Assembly: GCA_963281255.1 (NCBI GenBank)
Contig: OY725490.1
Location: 6,510,001-6,574,000 of the forward strand
DNA from: Aphrocallistes beatrix
Lineage: Eukaryota > Porifera > Hexactinellida > Sceptrulophora > Aphrocallistidae
Direction: 5' to 3'
Length of the DNA: 64,000 nucleotides
In this document: positions 44,251-54,663 of the stretch, piece after piece
How the letters are laid out: each line of letters starts with the position of its first letter
Numbering within the stretch: the stretch's first letter is position 1
Position numbers and translations under genes: made by a program
Notes under the pieces: generated by a model
Told to the model about the DNA's origin: nothing
Seen by the model: the letters and a program-made list of their open reading frames with translations, nothing else
The model's database searches: none

Positions 44251-45477
44251 TTAAAAAATAGCAATAGCTTTAGAACCACTCTGGAAGGATACCACTATAC
44301 ATCCGTTCTTTCCTATAGCAATACCAAATGGTTCTTTGAGGTCGAATTCAGTGAAACAGATTGAGTGAATGAGATCTCCTTCTGGGGACAAGATGAAGAG
44401 AGTGTTCTTATCTCGATCGGAAATATGGAAATTGTTAAGAATATCAAAGTTGAAATGATAGATATAATTGGAGAATACTGAAAGCTTAGGAATAGTCTTC
44501 AGGAGTTGATCTGTTTTTGAGAATAGTTTTATAACACCAGTCTCCTCTACAATGTAGATTGTGTTATTTCTCACTCGCAAACAATAAGATTGCTCTATTA
44601 CGTTATTTGCCATAATTCTTTTGAATTCAAGATTCAAATCATAAACAGAAATACGTTTATTACCATATTCAACAACAAATAATTCTTCTCCATCGATATC
44701 TAGACCTGATGGCTGATTCAACTGACCAGGTGCAGAATCGCGAAAAGTGTTCGATTTTTTCACAAGAGTACAAGTATTCAAGCACCACATAGAAATAAAA
44801 TGTCCTGATAAGTCAGAAAAGTAAATACATTTATCATTTAATACACCCTCCCATGGCCAACTCAGAATACCACTGCCAAACTCAAACAAATACTCTCCTT
44901 TCATAGTCCAGGCTTGAATAGGAGAATTGGACATGCTAGTAATGAATATTCTTTCATTATTATTATCAATTACAACTCCTCTAGGATTTGTGAACTCTAC
45001 TTTTCCTTTTCCAAATTTACCAAACACTTTCACAGGTTTAGAGAGTTTAGTGCAATTCCTGACTAACACATTTTCAGTCTCTTCACTCAAAGACCCAAAT
45101 TTTGTAATATTCAATTCAAAATCATTTCTGCCACAAATAAATCGAACTTTTGGAAAATGGAGTTTCTTTTCTTTCTCACTAATTTCATTACTTAAATCAG
45201 CAATTCCTGTCTCTAGTGTTGTTCTCGCTGTGTTTATTTTCAACGTAGCTAATAACTGTTCCATCTCAGTTCGTTCTCTCTTCATCTCTTCTAAAGATTG
45301 GATACAGCTAGCTCGTGTTCTGTTGAACTCTTCTTCCAATTTGCTCAGCTGTGTCAGGAGAACTTCTCTCCTCTCATTCACCTTCTCTATCAGAGAATAG
45401 AATATCTCGTCAATCTCTCTCCTCACTCTCTTGAACACATCATCTCTCTCTGGGGAAGAAGATAAGCGTGTGGCCAT
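44251..45477 (-). CDS. NHL-propeller protein, array member 3
   Basis: 408 residues with the same coiled coil plus NHL plan. It is the most divergent in the first two blades (TSMSNSPIQAW, SWPWEGVLNDKC, SDLSGHFISMW), while blades 3-6 match member 4 almost exactly (YGNKRISVYDLN, NNVIEQ versus NNVIEH). This is again a conversion-type mosaic. Spot residues are MS, LSG, YG, EQ and E. The start MATRLSSSPERDDVFKR is shared with members 4, 6 and 7. The 3' flank from about 43944 matches that of member 6. Confidence 0.85.
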   Translation of the reverse strand: MATRLSSSPERDDVFKRVRREIDEIFYSLIEKVNERREVLLTQLSKLEEEFNRTRASCIQSLEEMKRERTEMEQLLATLKINTARTTLETGIADLSNEISEKEKKLHFPKVRFICGRNDFELNITKFGSLSEETENVLVRNCTKLSKPVKVFGKFGKGKVEFTNPRGVVIDNNNERIFITSMSNSPIQAWTMKGEYLFEFGSGILSWPWEGVLNDKCIYFSDLSGHFISMWCLNTCTLVKKSNTFRDSAPGQLNQPSGLDIDGEELFVVEYGNKRISVYDLNLEFKRIMANNVIEQSYCLRVRNNTIYIVEETGVIKLFSKTDQLLKTIPKLSVFSNYIYHFNFDILNNFHISDRDKNTLFILSPEGDLIHSICFTEFDLKEPFGIAIGKNGCIVVSFQSGSKAIAIF

Positions 45478-45642
45478 CTAGATTTTAGACTAGTTGATAA
45501 AAAACGGAACTATACAAAACAAAAACGAAAGTTAATAAGATTCAATGTTTCAACAGTGATAAGGATATAAAGAGTTACCATAGAAATTGATTTGTTACTA
45601 TAAGATGGTTAAATTAGAAAATAGCTTCAATTTCAATATTTT

Positions 45643-45980
45643 TCAGGAATTGAATCCATAAGGAATAGCTCCACCTTTGGGAGACATAGCGAGGACTTTG
45701 AACCTCTCACCCATATACTGTGGACTGGTTAGAAACTCGTAACTCTTAACAAGAGAATTCCTTTCATCCATGCTACAACCTTGTAACACCTTACCAATCC
45801 TCTCTCGAATCCCCATTCTGTGTAGAAACGCATTCTGACTTACTGGACCATGGACTGAGGTATTTTGATTGGTTACTTTCTTAATCAGATCGAATTTCCG
45901 TCAGCTGTCAAATCAGCTGTTCAAGGTTCCAACAGAACATTCCATTCTTTGTGGTTTCGGATTCCTCTGACTGAAATCGA
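45643..45980 (-). pseudogene. NDUFAF7: NDUFAF7-like 3' fragment B
   Basis: Only the last ~110 codons remain, ending with the GFNS-like tail. A 1-base deletion lies at about 45896 (GAATTTCCG versus GAAATTAACG), and similarity is lost at about 45980. It sits 166 bp upstream of NHL member 3, as pseudogene A does relative to member 1. Confidence 0.88.
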
Positions 45981-46460
45981 TATACTGAAACTAAAATATA
46001 GACATAACTGATATGAATGGCGGGAGTTTCGTCGCTGATATCTTTTCGAAATGATGGATTTTTCCCAGTTTCTAAAACCTCTTATAAATATTATTCTCCT
46101 AAATCCTCACTTTCACTCTCCCATTCATTGCAACAAATTCAGTATTCCCTAATTTCTAATCAAATATAATTCAATTTCAGTGAGGCAAGCGATTTGAACA
46201 ATTTTAAGAAAATTATCACATACTCCACTCCAACCCTCTAGATACGATCATGTCTAAGTAAAGTAAAATATACATAAATTTGACGAGTATAGAAATATAG
46301 CAAAATAGAGCAAATCAATCCAAATGCAAAATTTCAAATTAGAGAGTTGATAGCCTATAATTACCAAAAAGGATTTAGGACAGATAGAGAATGCCAAACT
46401 ACAAAATACTAAGGTCTTACTAAATAGAGTTCACAACAAAGGTTTCGCACTGAAATACTA

Positions 46461-47687
46461 TCAAAAAGTAGCAATAGGTTTAGAGCCACTCCAGAAGGAT
46501 ACAACTATACATCCATCATTTCCTATAGCAATACCAAATGGTTCTTCGAGGTCGAATTCAGTAAAACAGATTGAGTGAATGAGATTTCCTTCTGGAGATA
46601 AGATGAAGAGAGTGTTTTTACCTAGATCTGAAATAAGAAAATTGTTATAAATATCAAAGTTAAAATGATAGATAGAATCAGAGAAGACTGAAAGCTTTGA
46701 AATAGTCTTCAGGAGTTGATCTGTTTTTGAGAACAGTTTGATAACACCAGTCCTCTCTACAATGTAGATTGTATTATTTCTCACTCGCAAACAATAAGAA
46801 TGCTCTATTACGTTATTTGCCATAATTCTTTTGAATTCAAGATTCAAATCATAAACAGAAATACGTTTATTACCATATTCAACAACAAATAATTCTTCTC
46901 CATCGATATCTAGACCTGATGGCTGATTCAACTGACCAGGTGCAGAATCGCGAGAAGTATTCGATTTTTTCACAAGAGCAAAAGTATTCAAGCACCATTT
47001 AGATAAGAAGTGTCCGCTGACATTAGAAATGTAAATAAAAATATCACACAGTACAATCTCCCATGGGCCTTTTAGAATATCTCTACCAAACTCAGACAAA
47101 TATTCTCCTTCCATAATCCAAACTTGAATACGAGAATTAGAATAGTCAGCAATGAGTATTCTTTGATTATTATTATCGATTACAACACCCCTAGGATTTG
47201 TGAACTCTCCTTTTCTTTCCCCAAATTTACCAAACACTTTCTCAGGTTTAGAGAGTTTAGTGTAATTCCTGACTAACACATTGTCAGTCTCTTTACTCAA
47301 AGATCCAAATTTAGAAATCTTCAATTCCAAATCATTTCTATCACAAACGAATTGAACTTGTGGATAGTGGAGTTTCTTTTCTTTTTCAGTAATTTCATTA
47401 CTAAGTTCAACAATTCCCTTTTCCAGTGTTGTTCTCGCTGTGTTTATTTTCAACGTAGCTAAAAACTGTTCCATCTCAGTTCGTTCTCTCTTCATCTCTT
47501 CTAAAGATTGGATACAGCTAGCTCGTGTTCTGTTGAACTCTTCTTCCCATTGGTTCAGCTGTCTTATGAGATCTTCTCTCCTCTCATTCACCTTCTCTAT
47601 CAGAGAATGGAATATCTCGTCAATTTCTCTCCTCACTCTCTTGAACACATCATCTCTCTCTGGGGAAGAAGATAAGCGTGTGGCCAT
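46461..47687 (-). CDS. NHL-propeller protein, array member 4
   Basis: 408 residues, intact. Coiled coil about 14-105; NHL repeats from about 148. Spot residues are YS (first blade), VSG, YG, EH, R, DS and LG. Members 3 and 4 share their central blades; the first blade instead resembles members 5-6. No NDUFAF7 copy adjoins it; the upstream spacer carries a MITE (47818-47972). As in all members, the ATG sits in a conserved CTAGATGGCCACACGC context and no TATA box was seen. Confidence 0.85.
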   Translation of the reverse strand: MATRLSSSPERDDVFKRVRREIDEIFHSLIEKVNERREDLIRQLNQWEEEFNRTRASCIQSLEEMKRERTEMEQFLATLKINTARTTLEKGIVELSNEITEKEKKLHYPQVQFVCDRNDLELKISKFGSLSKETDNVLVRNYTKLSKPEKVFGKFGERKGEFTNPRGVVIDNNNQRILIADYSNSRIQVWIMEGEYLSEFGRDILKGPWEIVLCDIFIYISNVSGHFLSKWCLNTFALVKKSNTSRDSAPGQLNQPSGLDIDGEELFVVEYGNKRISVYDLNLEFKRIMANNVIEHSYCLRVRNNTIYIVERTGVIKLFSKTDQLLKTISKLSVFSDSIYHFNFDIYNNFLISDLGKNTLFILSPEGNLIHSICFTEFDLEEPFGIAIGNDGCIVVSFWSGSKPIATF

Positions 47688-47817
47688 CTAGATTTTAAGG
47701 CTAGTTGATGAAAAACTGGAACTATGCGAAAACAAAAATGAAATTAAATAAGATTTAATGTTTTAATTAATGTTGTATGAGAATATAAATAGTTATTATA
47801 GAAATTGATTCGTTACT

Positions 47818-47972
47818 CAGCGCCGACGCCACAGTTTTAGAAATGGTCCGGTTTTACCTAACCAACCGGACCACTATTAAAAAGTTGTCCAGTTTACCAT
47901 GACAAACCTGGGGCCACTTTTGAAAAGTGATCCGCTTAAACCGTACCAACCGGACTAGTGGCGCCGGCCAGG
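47818..47972. mobile_element. GGCGCCAC-ended MITE, copy 2
   Basis: Begins CAGCGCCGACGCCACAG and ends CTAGTGGCGCCGGCCAGG. The interior has GGTCCGGTT, ACCAACCGGACCA and GGGGCCACTTTTGAAAAGTG segments related to 20822-20930. No clear target duplication was seen. Confidence 0.6.
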
Positions 47973-48570
47973 CTAAGTTAATCAAATAATAGAGGTTTAA
48001 TTAAGAGACGAGTAAATATGTCAAAAACATTTGGTTCTATACTAATAGTACAGTAATTTCATTCCAAAAGATATCAGCGACGAAACATCCATTAAGAACT
48101 GATATTAATATGTAAATACAATCCCTTTTAATTTAACGATCTCTCACTCTCGCTACTAAATATTGTCGCTCTGCTAAGCTCTCTTTTGAAATTCAGACAT
48201 TAATAAATTACACGAAAACCTGTGGCTCAGGGCCCGTGCCCCCACCTCGGGTTCTGTGCCTATATCTCCTAATTTCTAATCAAAAAAATTTCAGTGTAGC
48301 ATGCGATCTCGAACAATTTTAAGAAAAATATTACATACTTCACTCCAAACCTCTAGATAAGATCGTGTTTAAGTAAAATATACACAAATATGACGAGAAT
48401 AGAAATATAGCAAAATAGAGCAAGTCAATCCAAATGTAAAATCTCAAATTAGAGCAGCTGATAGCCTATAATTACCAAAAAGGATTTAGAGGAGAGAGAA
48501 AAGTCCTACTACAGAATACTAAGGTCTTACTAAATAAAGTTCACAACAAAAGTTTCGTACTGAAATACTA

Positions 48571-49803
48571 TCAAAAAGTAGCAATAGCTTTAGAACCACT
48601 CTGGAATGATACCACTATACATCCATCATTTCCTATAGCAATACCAAATGGTTGTTTGAGGTCAAATTCAGTGAAACAGATTGAGTGAATGAGATCTCCT
48701 TCTGGGGATAAGATGAAGAGAGTGTTTTTACTTAGATCTGAAATAAGGAAATGGTTATGGATACCAAAGTTGAAATGATAGATATAATTGGAGAATACTG
48801 AAAGCTTAGGAATAGTCTTCAGGAATTGATCTGTTTTAGAGAAGAGTTTAATAACACCAGTAATCTCTACAATGTAGATTGTATTATTTCTCACTCGCAA
48901 ACAAAAAGAAGTAGCTATTGCGTTATTAGCCATAATTCTTTTGAATTCAAGATTCAAATCATAAACAGAAATACGTTTATTACCACATTCAACAACAAAT
49001 AATTCTTCTCCATCGATATCTAGACCTGATGGTCTATTCAACTGAGCAGGTGCAGAACCTTTAGCTGTGTTCGATTTATTTATAAAAGTAAAAGTATCCA
49101 AGCACCATTTAGATAAAAAATGTCCAGCGTAATCTGAAATGTAAATTGAATGATAGCACAATACAATCTCCCATGGCCTATTTAGAATATCTCTACCAAA
49201 CTCAGACAAATATTCTCCTTCCATACTCCAAACTTGAATACGAGAATTACAGATATCAGCAATGAATATCCTCTGATTATTATTATCAATCACAACACCT
49301 CTAGGATTAGTGAACTCTCCTTTTCCTTTCCCAAATGTACCAAACACTTCAACAGGTTTAGAGAGCTGAGTGTAATTCCTGACTAACACATTGTCAGTCT
49401 CTTTACTCAAAGATCCGAATTTGGAAATTTTCAACTCCAAACTATTTCTATCATAAACAAATTGGAATGTTGGATAATGGAGTTTCTGTTCTTTCTCACG
49501 AATGACAGCATTTAAGTCAGCAATTCCCTTTTCTATTGAGGTTCTAGCTTGATTCATCTTCAACGTAGCTAAAAACTGTTCCATCTCAGTTCGTTCTCTC
49601 TTAATCTCTTCTAGAGATTGGATACAGCTAGCTTGTGTTCTGTTGAACTCTTCTTCCAATTGATTCAGCTGTGTCAAGAGAACTTCTCTCCTCTCATTCA
49701 CCTTATCTATCAGAGAATGGAATAGCTCTTCTATTTCTCTCCTCACTCTCTGGAACACATCCTCTCCATCAAGACCAGGAATTTCAATTAAGCGTGTAGC
49801 CAT
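48571..49803 (-). CDS. NHL-propeller protein, array member 5
   Basis: 410 residues. The N-terminal coiled coil is of the second type (LIEIPGLDGEDVFQRVRREI, ...NQARTSIEKGIADLNAVI), shared with pseudogene member 2, whereas its propeller is like the others. Spot residues are IC, YAG, CG, AT, I, NY and LS. Head and propeller therefore have different histories. The 5' flank (AAAATTTTAACTGAAATTAC-like) also groups with member 2. Confidence 0.85.
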   Translation of the reverse strand: MATRLIEIPGLDGEDVFQRVRREIEELFHSLIDKVNERREVLLTQLNQLEEEFNRTQASCIQSLEEIKRERTEMEQFLATLKMNQARTSIEKGIADLNAVIREKEQKLHYPTFQFVYDRNSLELKISKFGSLSKETDNVLVRNYTQLSKPVEVFGTFGKGKGEFTNPRGVVIDNNNQRIFIADICNSRIQVWSMEGEYLSEFGRDILNRPWEIVLCYHSIYISDYAGHFLSKWCLDTFTFINKSNTAKGSAPAQLNRPSGLDIDGEELFVVECGNKRISVYDLNLEFKRIMANNAIATSFCLRVRNNTIYIVEITGVIKLFSKTDQFLKTIPKLSVFSNYIYHFNFGIHNHFLISDLSKNTLFILSPEGDLIHSICFTEFDLKQPFGIAIGNDGCIVVSFQSGSKAIATF

Positions 49804-49895
49804 CTAAAATTTTAACTGAAATTACAGATTAGAATCTAAATGAATGAGAGCTAAATTATTATATTTTTTTGCGTAGCATTCTTAAATTCAAGCGA

Positions 49896-50288
49896 AGGAA
49901 TTCTGAGCTTAGACTAAAATATCGACTCATCACGGAATTATGACGTCATTGTCACATTTTTAAAAGTTAAGCAATACAGTTATTCGAGCATAACTCAGCC
50001 ATTATAGGAGATAGAAGGCTCAAATTTTAATAGAATCTATATACTAACATACCTCACATATGATGCAACTATAATCAAAAAATGATGACTCATCACTTTG
50101 TCATGACGTCATCATTACGCATCAAAAATTAATAAATTTGGTGATTTTTCGTCGATATCGATTAACGTATTTAGAGATGTTATTTACCTTATAAATTACT
50201 CAATATGACCCCAGGCGCCCAAAGGACGCCTCCGGCGGACACAAAGTGTCCGCCAGCCGCGCAGCGCAAGCAAGCGAAGTGCGCTTGT
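49896..50288. repeat. Dispersed repeat family with ATGACGTCAT motifs, copy 2
   Basis: Collinear with 21611-21900 but with about 100 extra bases in the middle and an expanded GGCGGACACAAAGTGTCCGCC palindrome near the GC-rich end. It abuts exactly the start of the duplicated block carrying NHL member 6. Confidence 0.65.
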
Positions 50289-50592
50289 ATATATTAAGTA
50301 GGCCATGGTGAGACATGGGATCCCGAATAATTTCAAGAAAATTCTCACATACTCTAAAGCAACCCTCTAGATACGGCCGTGTTTAAGAAAATAAAATATA
50401 AACAAATATGACGAGAATATAAATATAGCAAAATAGAGCAAGTCAATCCAAATGCAAAATCTCAAATTAGAGCAGTCGATAGCCTATAATTATCAAAAAG
50501 GATTTAGAGGACAGATAGAGAAAAGTCCTACCACAGAATACTGAGGTCTTACTAAATAGAATTCACAACAAAGGTTTCGTATTGAAATACTA

Positions 50593-51819
50593 TCAAAAAG
50601 TAGCAATGGGTTTAGAACCACTCTGGAATGATACCACTATACATCCATCATTTCCCATATCAACACCAAATGGTTGTTTGAGGTCGAATTCAGTGAAACA
50701 GATTGAGTGAATGAGATCTCCTTCTGGGGATAAGATGAAGAGAGTGTTTTTACCTCGATCTGAAATAAGGAAATTGTTATGAATATCAAAGTTGAAATGA
50801 TTAATATCTTTAGAGAAGACCGGAAGCTTTGGAATAGTCTTCAGGAGTTGATCTGTTTTAGAGAATAGTTTTATAACACCAGTCTTCTCTACAATGTAGA
50901 TTGTGTTATTTCTCACTCGCAAACAATAAGAACGAGCTATTGCGTTATTTGCCATAATTCTTTTGAATTCAAGATTCAAATCAAACACAGGAATACATTC
51001 ATTACTCAACTCTACAACGAATAATTCGTCTCCATCGATATCTAGACCTGATGGCTGATTCAACTGACCAGGTGCAGGACCATTAGCTGTGTTCGATTTC
51101 TTTATAAAAGTAAAAGTATTCAAGCACCATTTAGATAAGAAGTGTCCATTGAAATCAGAAATATAAATAAAATCACTACACAATACAATCTCCCATGGCC
51201 TATTTAGAATATCTCTTCCAAACTCAGACAAATATTCTCCCTCCACACTCCAAACTTGAATACGAGAATTAGAGACATCAGCAATGAATATTCTTTGATT
51301 ATTATTATCAATTACAACACCTCTAGGATTAGTGAACTCTCCTTTTCCTTCGCCAAATGTACCAAATACTTTCACAGGTTTAGAGAGTTGAGTGTAATTC
51401 CTGACTAACACATTGTCAGTTTCTTTACTAAAAGTTCCAAATTTAGAAATCTTCAATTCCAAATCATTTCTATCACAAACAAATTGAACTTTTGGAAAAT
51501 GGAGTTGCTTTTCTTTTTCAGTAATTTCATTACTTAAATCAGCAATTCCCTTTTTCAGTGTTGCTCTCGCTGTGTATATTTTCAACGTATCTAATAATTG
51601 CTCCATCTCAGTTCGTTCTCTCTTCATCTCTTCTAAAGATTGGAAACAGCTAGCTCGTGTTCTGTTGAAATCTTCTTCCCATTGGTTCAGTTCTGTCAGG
51701 AAAACTTTTCTCCTCTCACTCACCTTCTCTATCAGAGAATCGAATATTTCGTCAATTTCTCTCCTCACTCTCTTGAACACATCATTTCTCTCTGGGGAAG
51801 AAGATAAGCGTGTGGCCAT
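50593..51819 (-). CDS. NHL-propeller protein, array member 6
   Basis: 408 residues. Coiled coil about 14-105; NHL region 148-408. Variable spots, by residue: 182-183 VS, 207 R, 215-217 SDF, 223-224 FN, 271-272 LS, 295-296 AR, 312 K, 337-338 KD, 355-356 RG, 381-382 KQ. Each falls in or beside the turn after the second strand of a blade (IFIAD^, IYISD^, LFVVE^, IYIVE^, FLISD^). The blade-3 turn also has NECIP in place of the NKRIS of most members. It lies 166 bp downstream of the intact NDUFAF7 copy C. Confidence 0.85.
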   Translation of the reverse strand: MATRLSSSPERNDVFKRVRREIDEIFDSLIEKVSERRKVFLTELNQWEEDFNRTRASCFQSLEEMKRERTEMEQLLDTLKIYTARATLKKGIADLSNEITEKEKQLHFPKVQFVCDRNDLELKISKFGTFSKETDNVLVRNYTQLSKPVKVFGTFGEGKGEFTNPRGVVIDNNNQRIFIADVSNSRIQVWSVEGEYLSEFGRDILNRPWEIVLCSDFIYISDFNGHFLSKWCLNTFTFIKKSNTANGPAPGQLNQPSGLDIDGDELFVVELSNECIPVFDLNLEFKRIMANNAIARSYCLRVRNNTIYIVEKTGVIKLFSKTDQLLKTIPKLPVFSKDINHFNFDIHNNFLISDRGKNTLFILSPEGDLIHSICFTEFDLKQPFGVDMGNDGCIVVSFQSGSKPIATF

Positions 51820-51984
51820 CTAGATTTTAGACTAGTCGATAAAAAACACAAAAAATGAAAGTTAATAAGATTTGATTTTTCAATGATGTAAAGAATACTT
51901 ATAGAAATAGATTTGTTACTATAAGATGGTTAAAATAGTAGATTGGAAAATAGTTTAAATTTAAATATTTTTTCAGGAATTGAA

Positions 51985-53205
51985 TCAGTAAGGAATAGCT
52001 CCACCTTTGGGAGACATAGCGAGGACTTTGAACCTCTCACCCATATACTGTGGACTGGTTAGAAACTCGTAACTCTTAACAAGAGAATTCCTTTCATCCA
52101 TGCTACAACCTTGTAACACCTTATCAATCCTCTCTCGAATCCCCATTCTGTGTAGAAACGCATTCTGACTTACTGGACCATGGACTGAGGTATTTCGATT
52201 GGTTACTTTCTTAATCAGATCGAAATTGACGTCAGCTGTCAAATAAGCTGTTCCAGGTTCCAACAGAACATTCCATTCTTTGTGGTTTCGGAATCCTCTC
52301 AGAGTGAAATCATTTAGTTCCAAATATCCATAGTCAATTATCAAACAAGAACCAGCTCCTTTCTCACTCAACAGGTCACTGATACATTCTGTTATCATCA
52401 AGCAATGTGGATTCACTTCAGCTTTCTCGGTTTCGCTATTTTGAAAGAATTCAGCATAAGCTCCTTGAGAAGTAGTTCTGTGGCTGGGAATGATGAAACG
52501 AAGTTTATTTCCATTCTCCTCCTCAGTGTCGATTAGAATTTCTTTCCATTTTTGCTCTGATTTGATGAACTGGTGGATTGGTAGTGCATCAAAGAATTCG
52601 TTGGCGATGAAGTAGGATGGCATTCGAGGAATATCCTTCACAGAGCTGTACCAGTGTATCGGAACTCCGTTCGATGAAATGCCGGATTGTAAGGAGAGGG
52701 AAGGTTTGGAGAGATTCTCACTCTCACAAAGACTTTCAAACTGAACCTTTAGGAAATGTGGACTATTCTCAATCAAATTCACACAAGAAAACTCACTCTT
52801 CACTTTCAATTGAGTCAGTATTCTAAGAATATCTTTGGTAAGTGTTCCGTTCCCTGGACCTAGCTCTACTATCTGTGCATTTTGTGGTTTGCCCTGTCTC
52901 GCCCACTCAGAAACCAACCAAACTCCCACCAACTCTCCGAACACTTGTGTTATCTCAGGAGATGTGATGAAATCTCCCCCGGGACCAATCCCTGGTCTGG
53001 ATGCGTAGTAGCCGTACTGAGGAGTAGACAGCACTTCTTGCATGTAGTCAAATACACTGATTGGACCTGTTGCTTTTATCTTGGTCACGATTTTAGACAG
53101 CATGTTAGGTTTCATAGCATTGTTGTGTGTGAAACGAATTGTTGATTTTCTGAGACAGAATATTTTACAATCATGACGAAAAATGGCTCTCCTAACATTG
53201 AGCAT
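51985..53205 (-). CDS. NDUFAF7: NDUFAF7-like complex I assembly methyltransferase, copy C
   Basis: 406 residues. A basic, Ser/Thr-containing N-terminus (1-30) fits a mitochondrial targeting peptide. The MidA/DUF185 methyltransferase signatures follow: GDFITSPEI (77-85), FGELVGVWL and the SAM-binding IVELGPGNGT (112-121). NDUFAF7 dimethylates an arginine of NDUFS2 early in complex I assembly. Compared with copy D, the stop comes four codons earlier (IPY then TGA, instead of IPYGFDS); otherwise the two are nearly identical. Both appear functional. It was duplicated together with NHL-6 and the receptor tail. Confidence 0.88.
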   Translation of the reverse strand: MLNVRRAIFRHDCKIFCLRKSTIRFTHNNAMKPNMLSKIVTKIKATGPISVFDYMQEVLSTPQYGYYASRPGIGPGGDFITSPEITQVFGELVGVWLVSEWARQGKPQNAQIVELGPGNGTLTKDILRILTQLKVKSEFSCVNLIENSPHFLKVQFESLCESENLSKPSLSLQSGISSNGVPIHWYSSVKDIPRMPSYFIANEFFDALPIHQFIKSEQKWKEILIDTEEENGNKLRFIIPSHRTTSQGAYAEFFQNSETEKAEVNPHCLMITECISDLLSEKGAGSCLIIDYGYLELNDFTLRGFRNHKEWNVLLEPGTAYLTADVNFDLIKKVTNRNTSVHGPVSQNAFLHRMGIRERIDKVLQGCSMDERNSLVKSYEFLTSPQYMGERFKVLAMSPKGGAIPY

Positions 53206-53377
53206 TTTGCTATGATGATACGACCAGCAAAGAAATGAACCAATTTTCTAAAGTAAAATTCTTCAAAGACACTTTTAATAACAGTATTTACATGATTAAA
53301 TACAGATCCAAGGATAACACATGCATATATACATAGATCCACTATTAAGAACTAATGCTACATGTTATAAGGAATAA

Positions 53378-53690
53378 TCAAGTGGAGACAGCTTCATTAT
53401 CTGCTGCAATCTCCTTGATGCTATCATAGACGTTGTTATCAGCATCGATGGGGTACATCTTGGTGTACTTATTTGCATCTGGAGTATCGCATATGGAATC
53501 TCGTGCTGGGCTTGAATCTGAGTTTTCTAACTCATTGAGAGGATCATACGCAGTCACATGTCTCTCTGTTCTCTGGAGACTAACCTCTTTGTAGATCTGT
53601 TTGTTCATTCTCCTTTTCTCTTTCGTTTTCCGTTTTCGTCTGAAAAACCCCCCAACACATCAGTGACAGTATCAATGGGACTGTTGGATG
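53378..53690 (-). pseudogene. Duplicated cytoplasmic tail of the LRR-EGF receptor
   Basis: The last 76 codons (MNKQIYKEVSLQ ... DNEAVST) repeat the C-terminus of the gene at 57468-59912 with two substitutions (PIDADN versus PINAEN). Upstream, the membrane-segment DNA has indels and an in-frame TGA (about 53660), and similarity fades near 53690. No signal or ectodomain is attached, so it is a truncated pseudogene. Confidence 0.88.
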
Positions 53691-54399
53691 AGATATTGAC
53701 CCCTCCCCTAAAAATGACCCCCTCTTAAAGGAACCATGGGTGCTATCATATAATCGAATAGCTTATCAATTTGTGTTTCTTCATTCTCTTAAACACATTC
53801 TCTCTATCATATCATGAATATCAACTACGGGATCCATTCGGGTGTTGAGCATCAATTTCCTGACTAGACCGGTCGAATCAAGATAAAAGCTAAAGTAATG
53901 AATGTCAATCGATATACTGAAACTAAAACATAGACATAACTGATATGGATGGCGGAAGTTTCGTCGCTGATATCTCTACGAAATGATCGATTTTTCTGTT
54001 TGTAAAACCTAATATTTTTCTAATTTGCATATTATCTCACGTATTGCTCTCATAATATTATTCTCTCCAAAATCTTCACTTTCACTCTCCCATTCATTTG
54101 AACAAATTCAGGATTCCCAACAGTTTGTAATTAACAATTTAATTCCAAGAAATATCAGCGACGAAACATCCATTAAGAACTGATATGAATATGTAAATAC
54201 AGTCGCTTTTAATTTAACGATCACGCCCTCTTTCTCGCCACTGAATATCAGTCGCTCTGCTAAGCACTCTTGAAGTTCAGACATTAATAAAAACACGAAA
54301 AGCTGAGGTTCAGGGCCTGTCCCCTCACCCTGGATTCTGTGTCAATATTTCCTAATTTATAATCAAATATAATTCAATTTCAGTGAGGCATGCGATTTC
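53691..54399. other. Duplicated NHL-array spacer
   Basis: Non-coding. It shares segments with other array spacers, for example GATATACTGAAACTAAAA and GTTTCGTCGCTGATATC with 45979-46050, and ATATCAGCGACGAAACATCC with about 48070-48190. Confidence 0.6.
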
Positions 54400-54663
54400 G
54401 AACAATTTTAAGAAAATTATCACATACTCCACTCCAACCCTCTAGATACGGTCATGTTTAAGTAAAGCAAAATATACACAAATATGACGAGAATAGAAAT
54501 ATAGCAAAATAGAGCAAGTCAATGCAAATGGAAAATCTCAAATTAGAGAGTCGATAGCCTATAAATACCAAAAAGGATTTGGGACAGATAGAGAATGTCA
54601 AACTGCAGAATACTAAGGTCTTACTAAATAAAATTCACAAAAAGGTTTCGCACTGAAATACTA

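Larger units (their letters stand above)
50289..53690. repeat. Segmental duplication block (NHL-6, NDUFAF7-C, LRR-EGF tail)
   Basis: Gene order and DNA match 54400-57780 (NHL-7, NDUFAF7-D, 3' end of the LRR-EGF gene), including the spacer between NDUFAF7 and the receptor. The 3' flank of NHL-6 matches that of NHL-3 (from about 43944). Similarity to the receptor ends near 53690. Confidence 0.8.
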
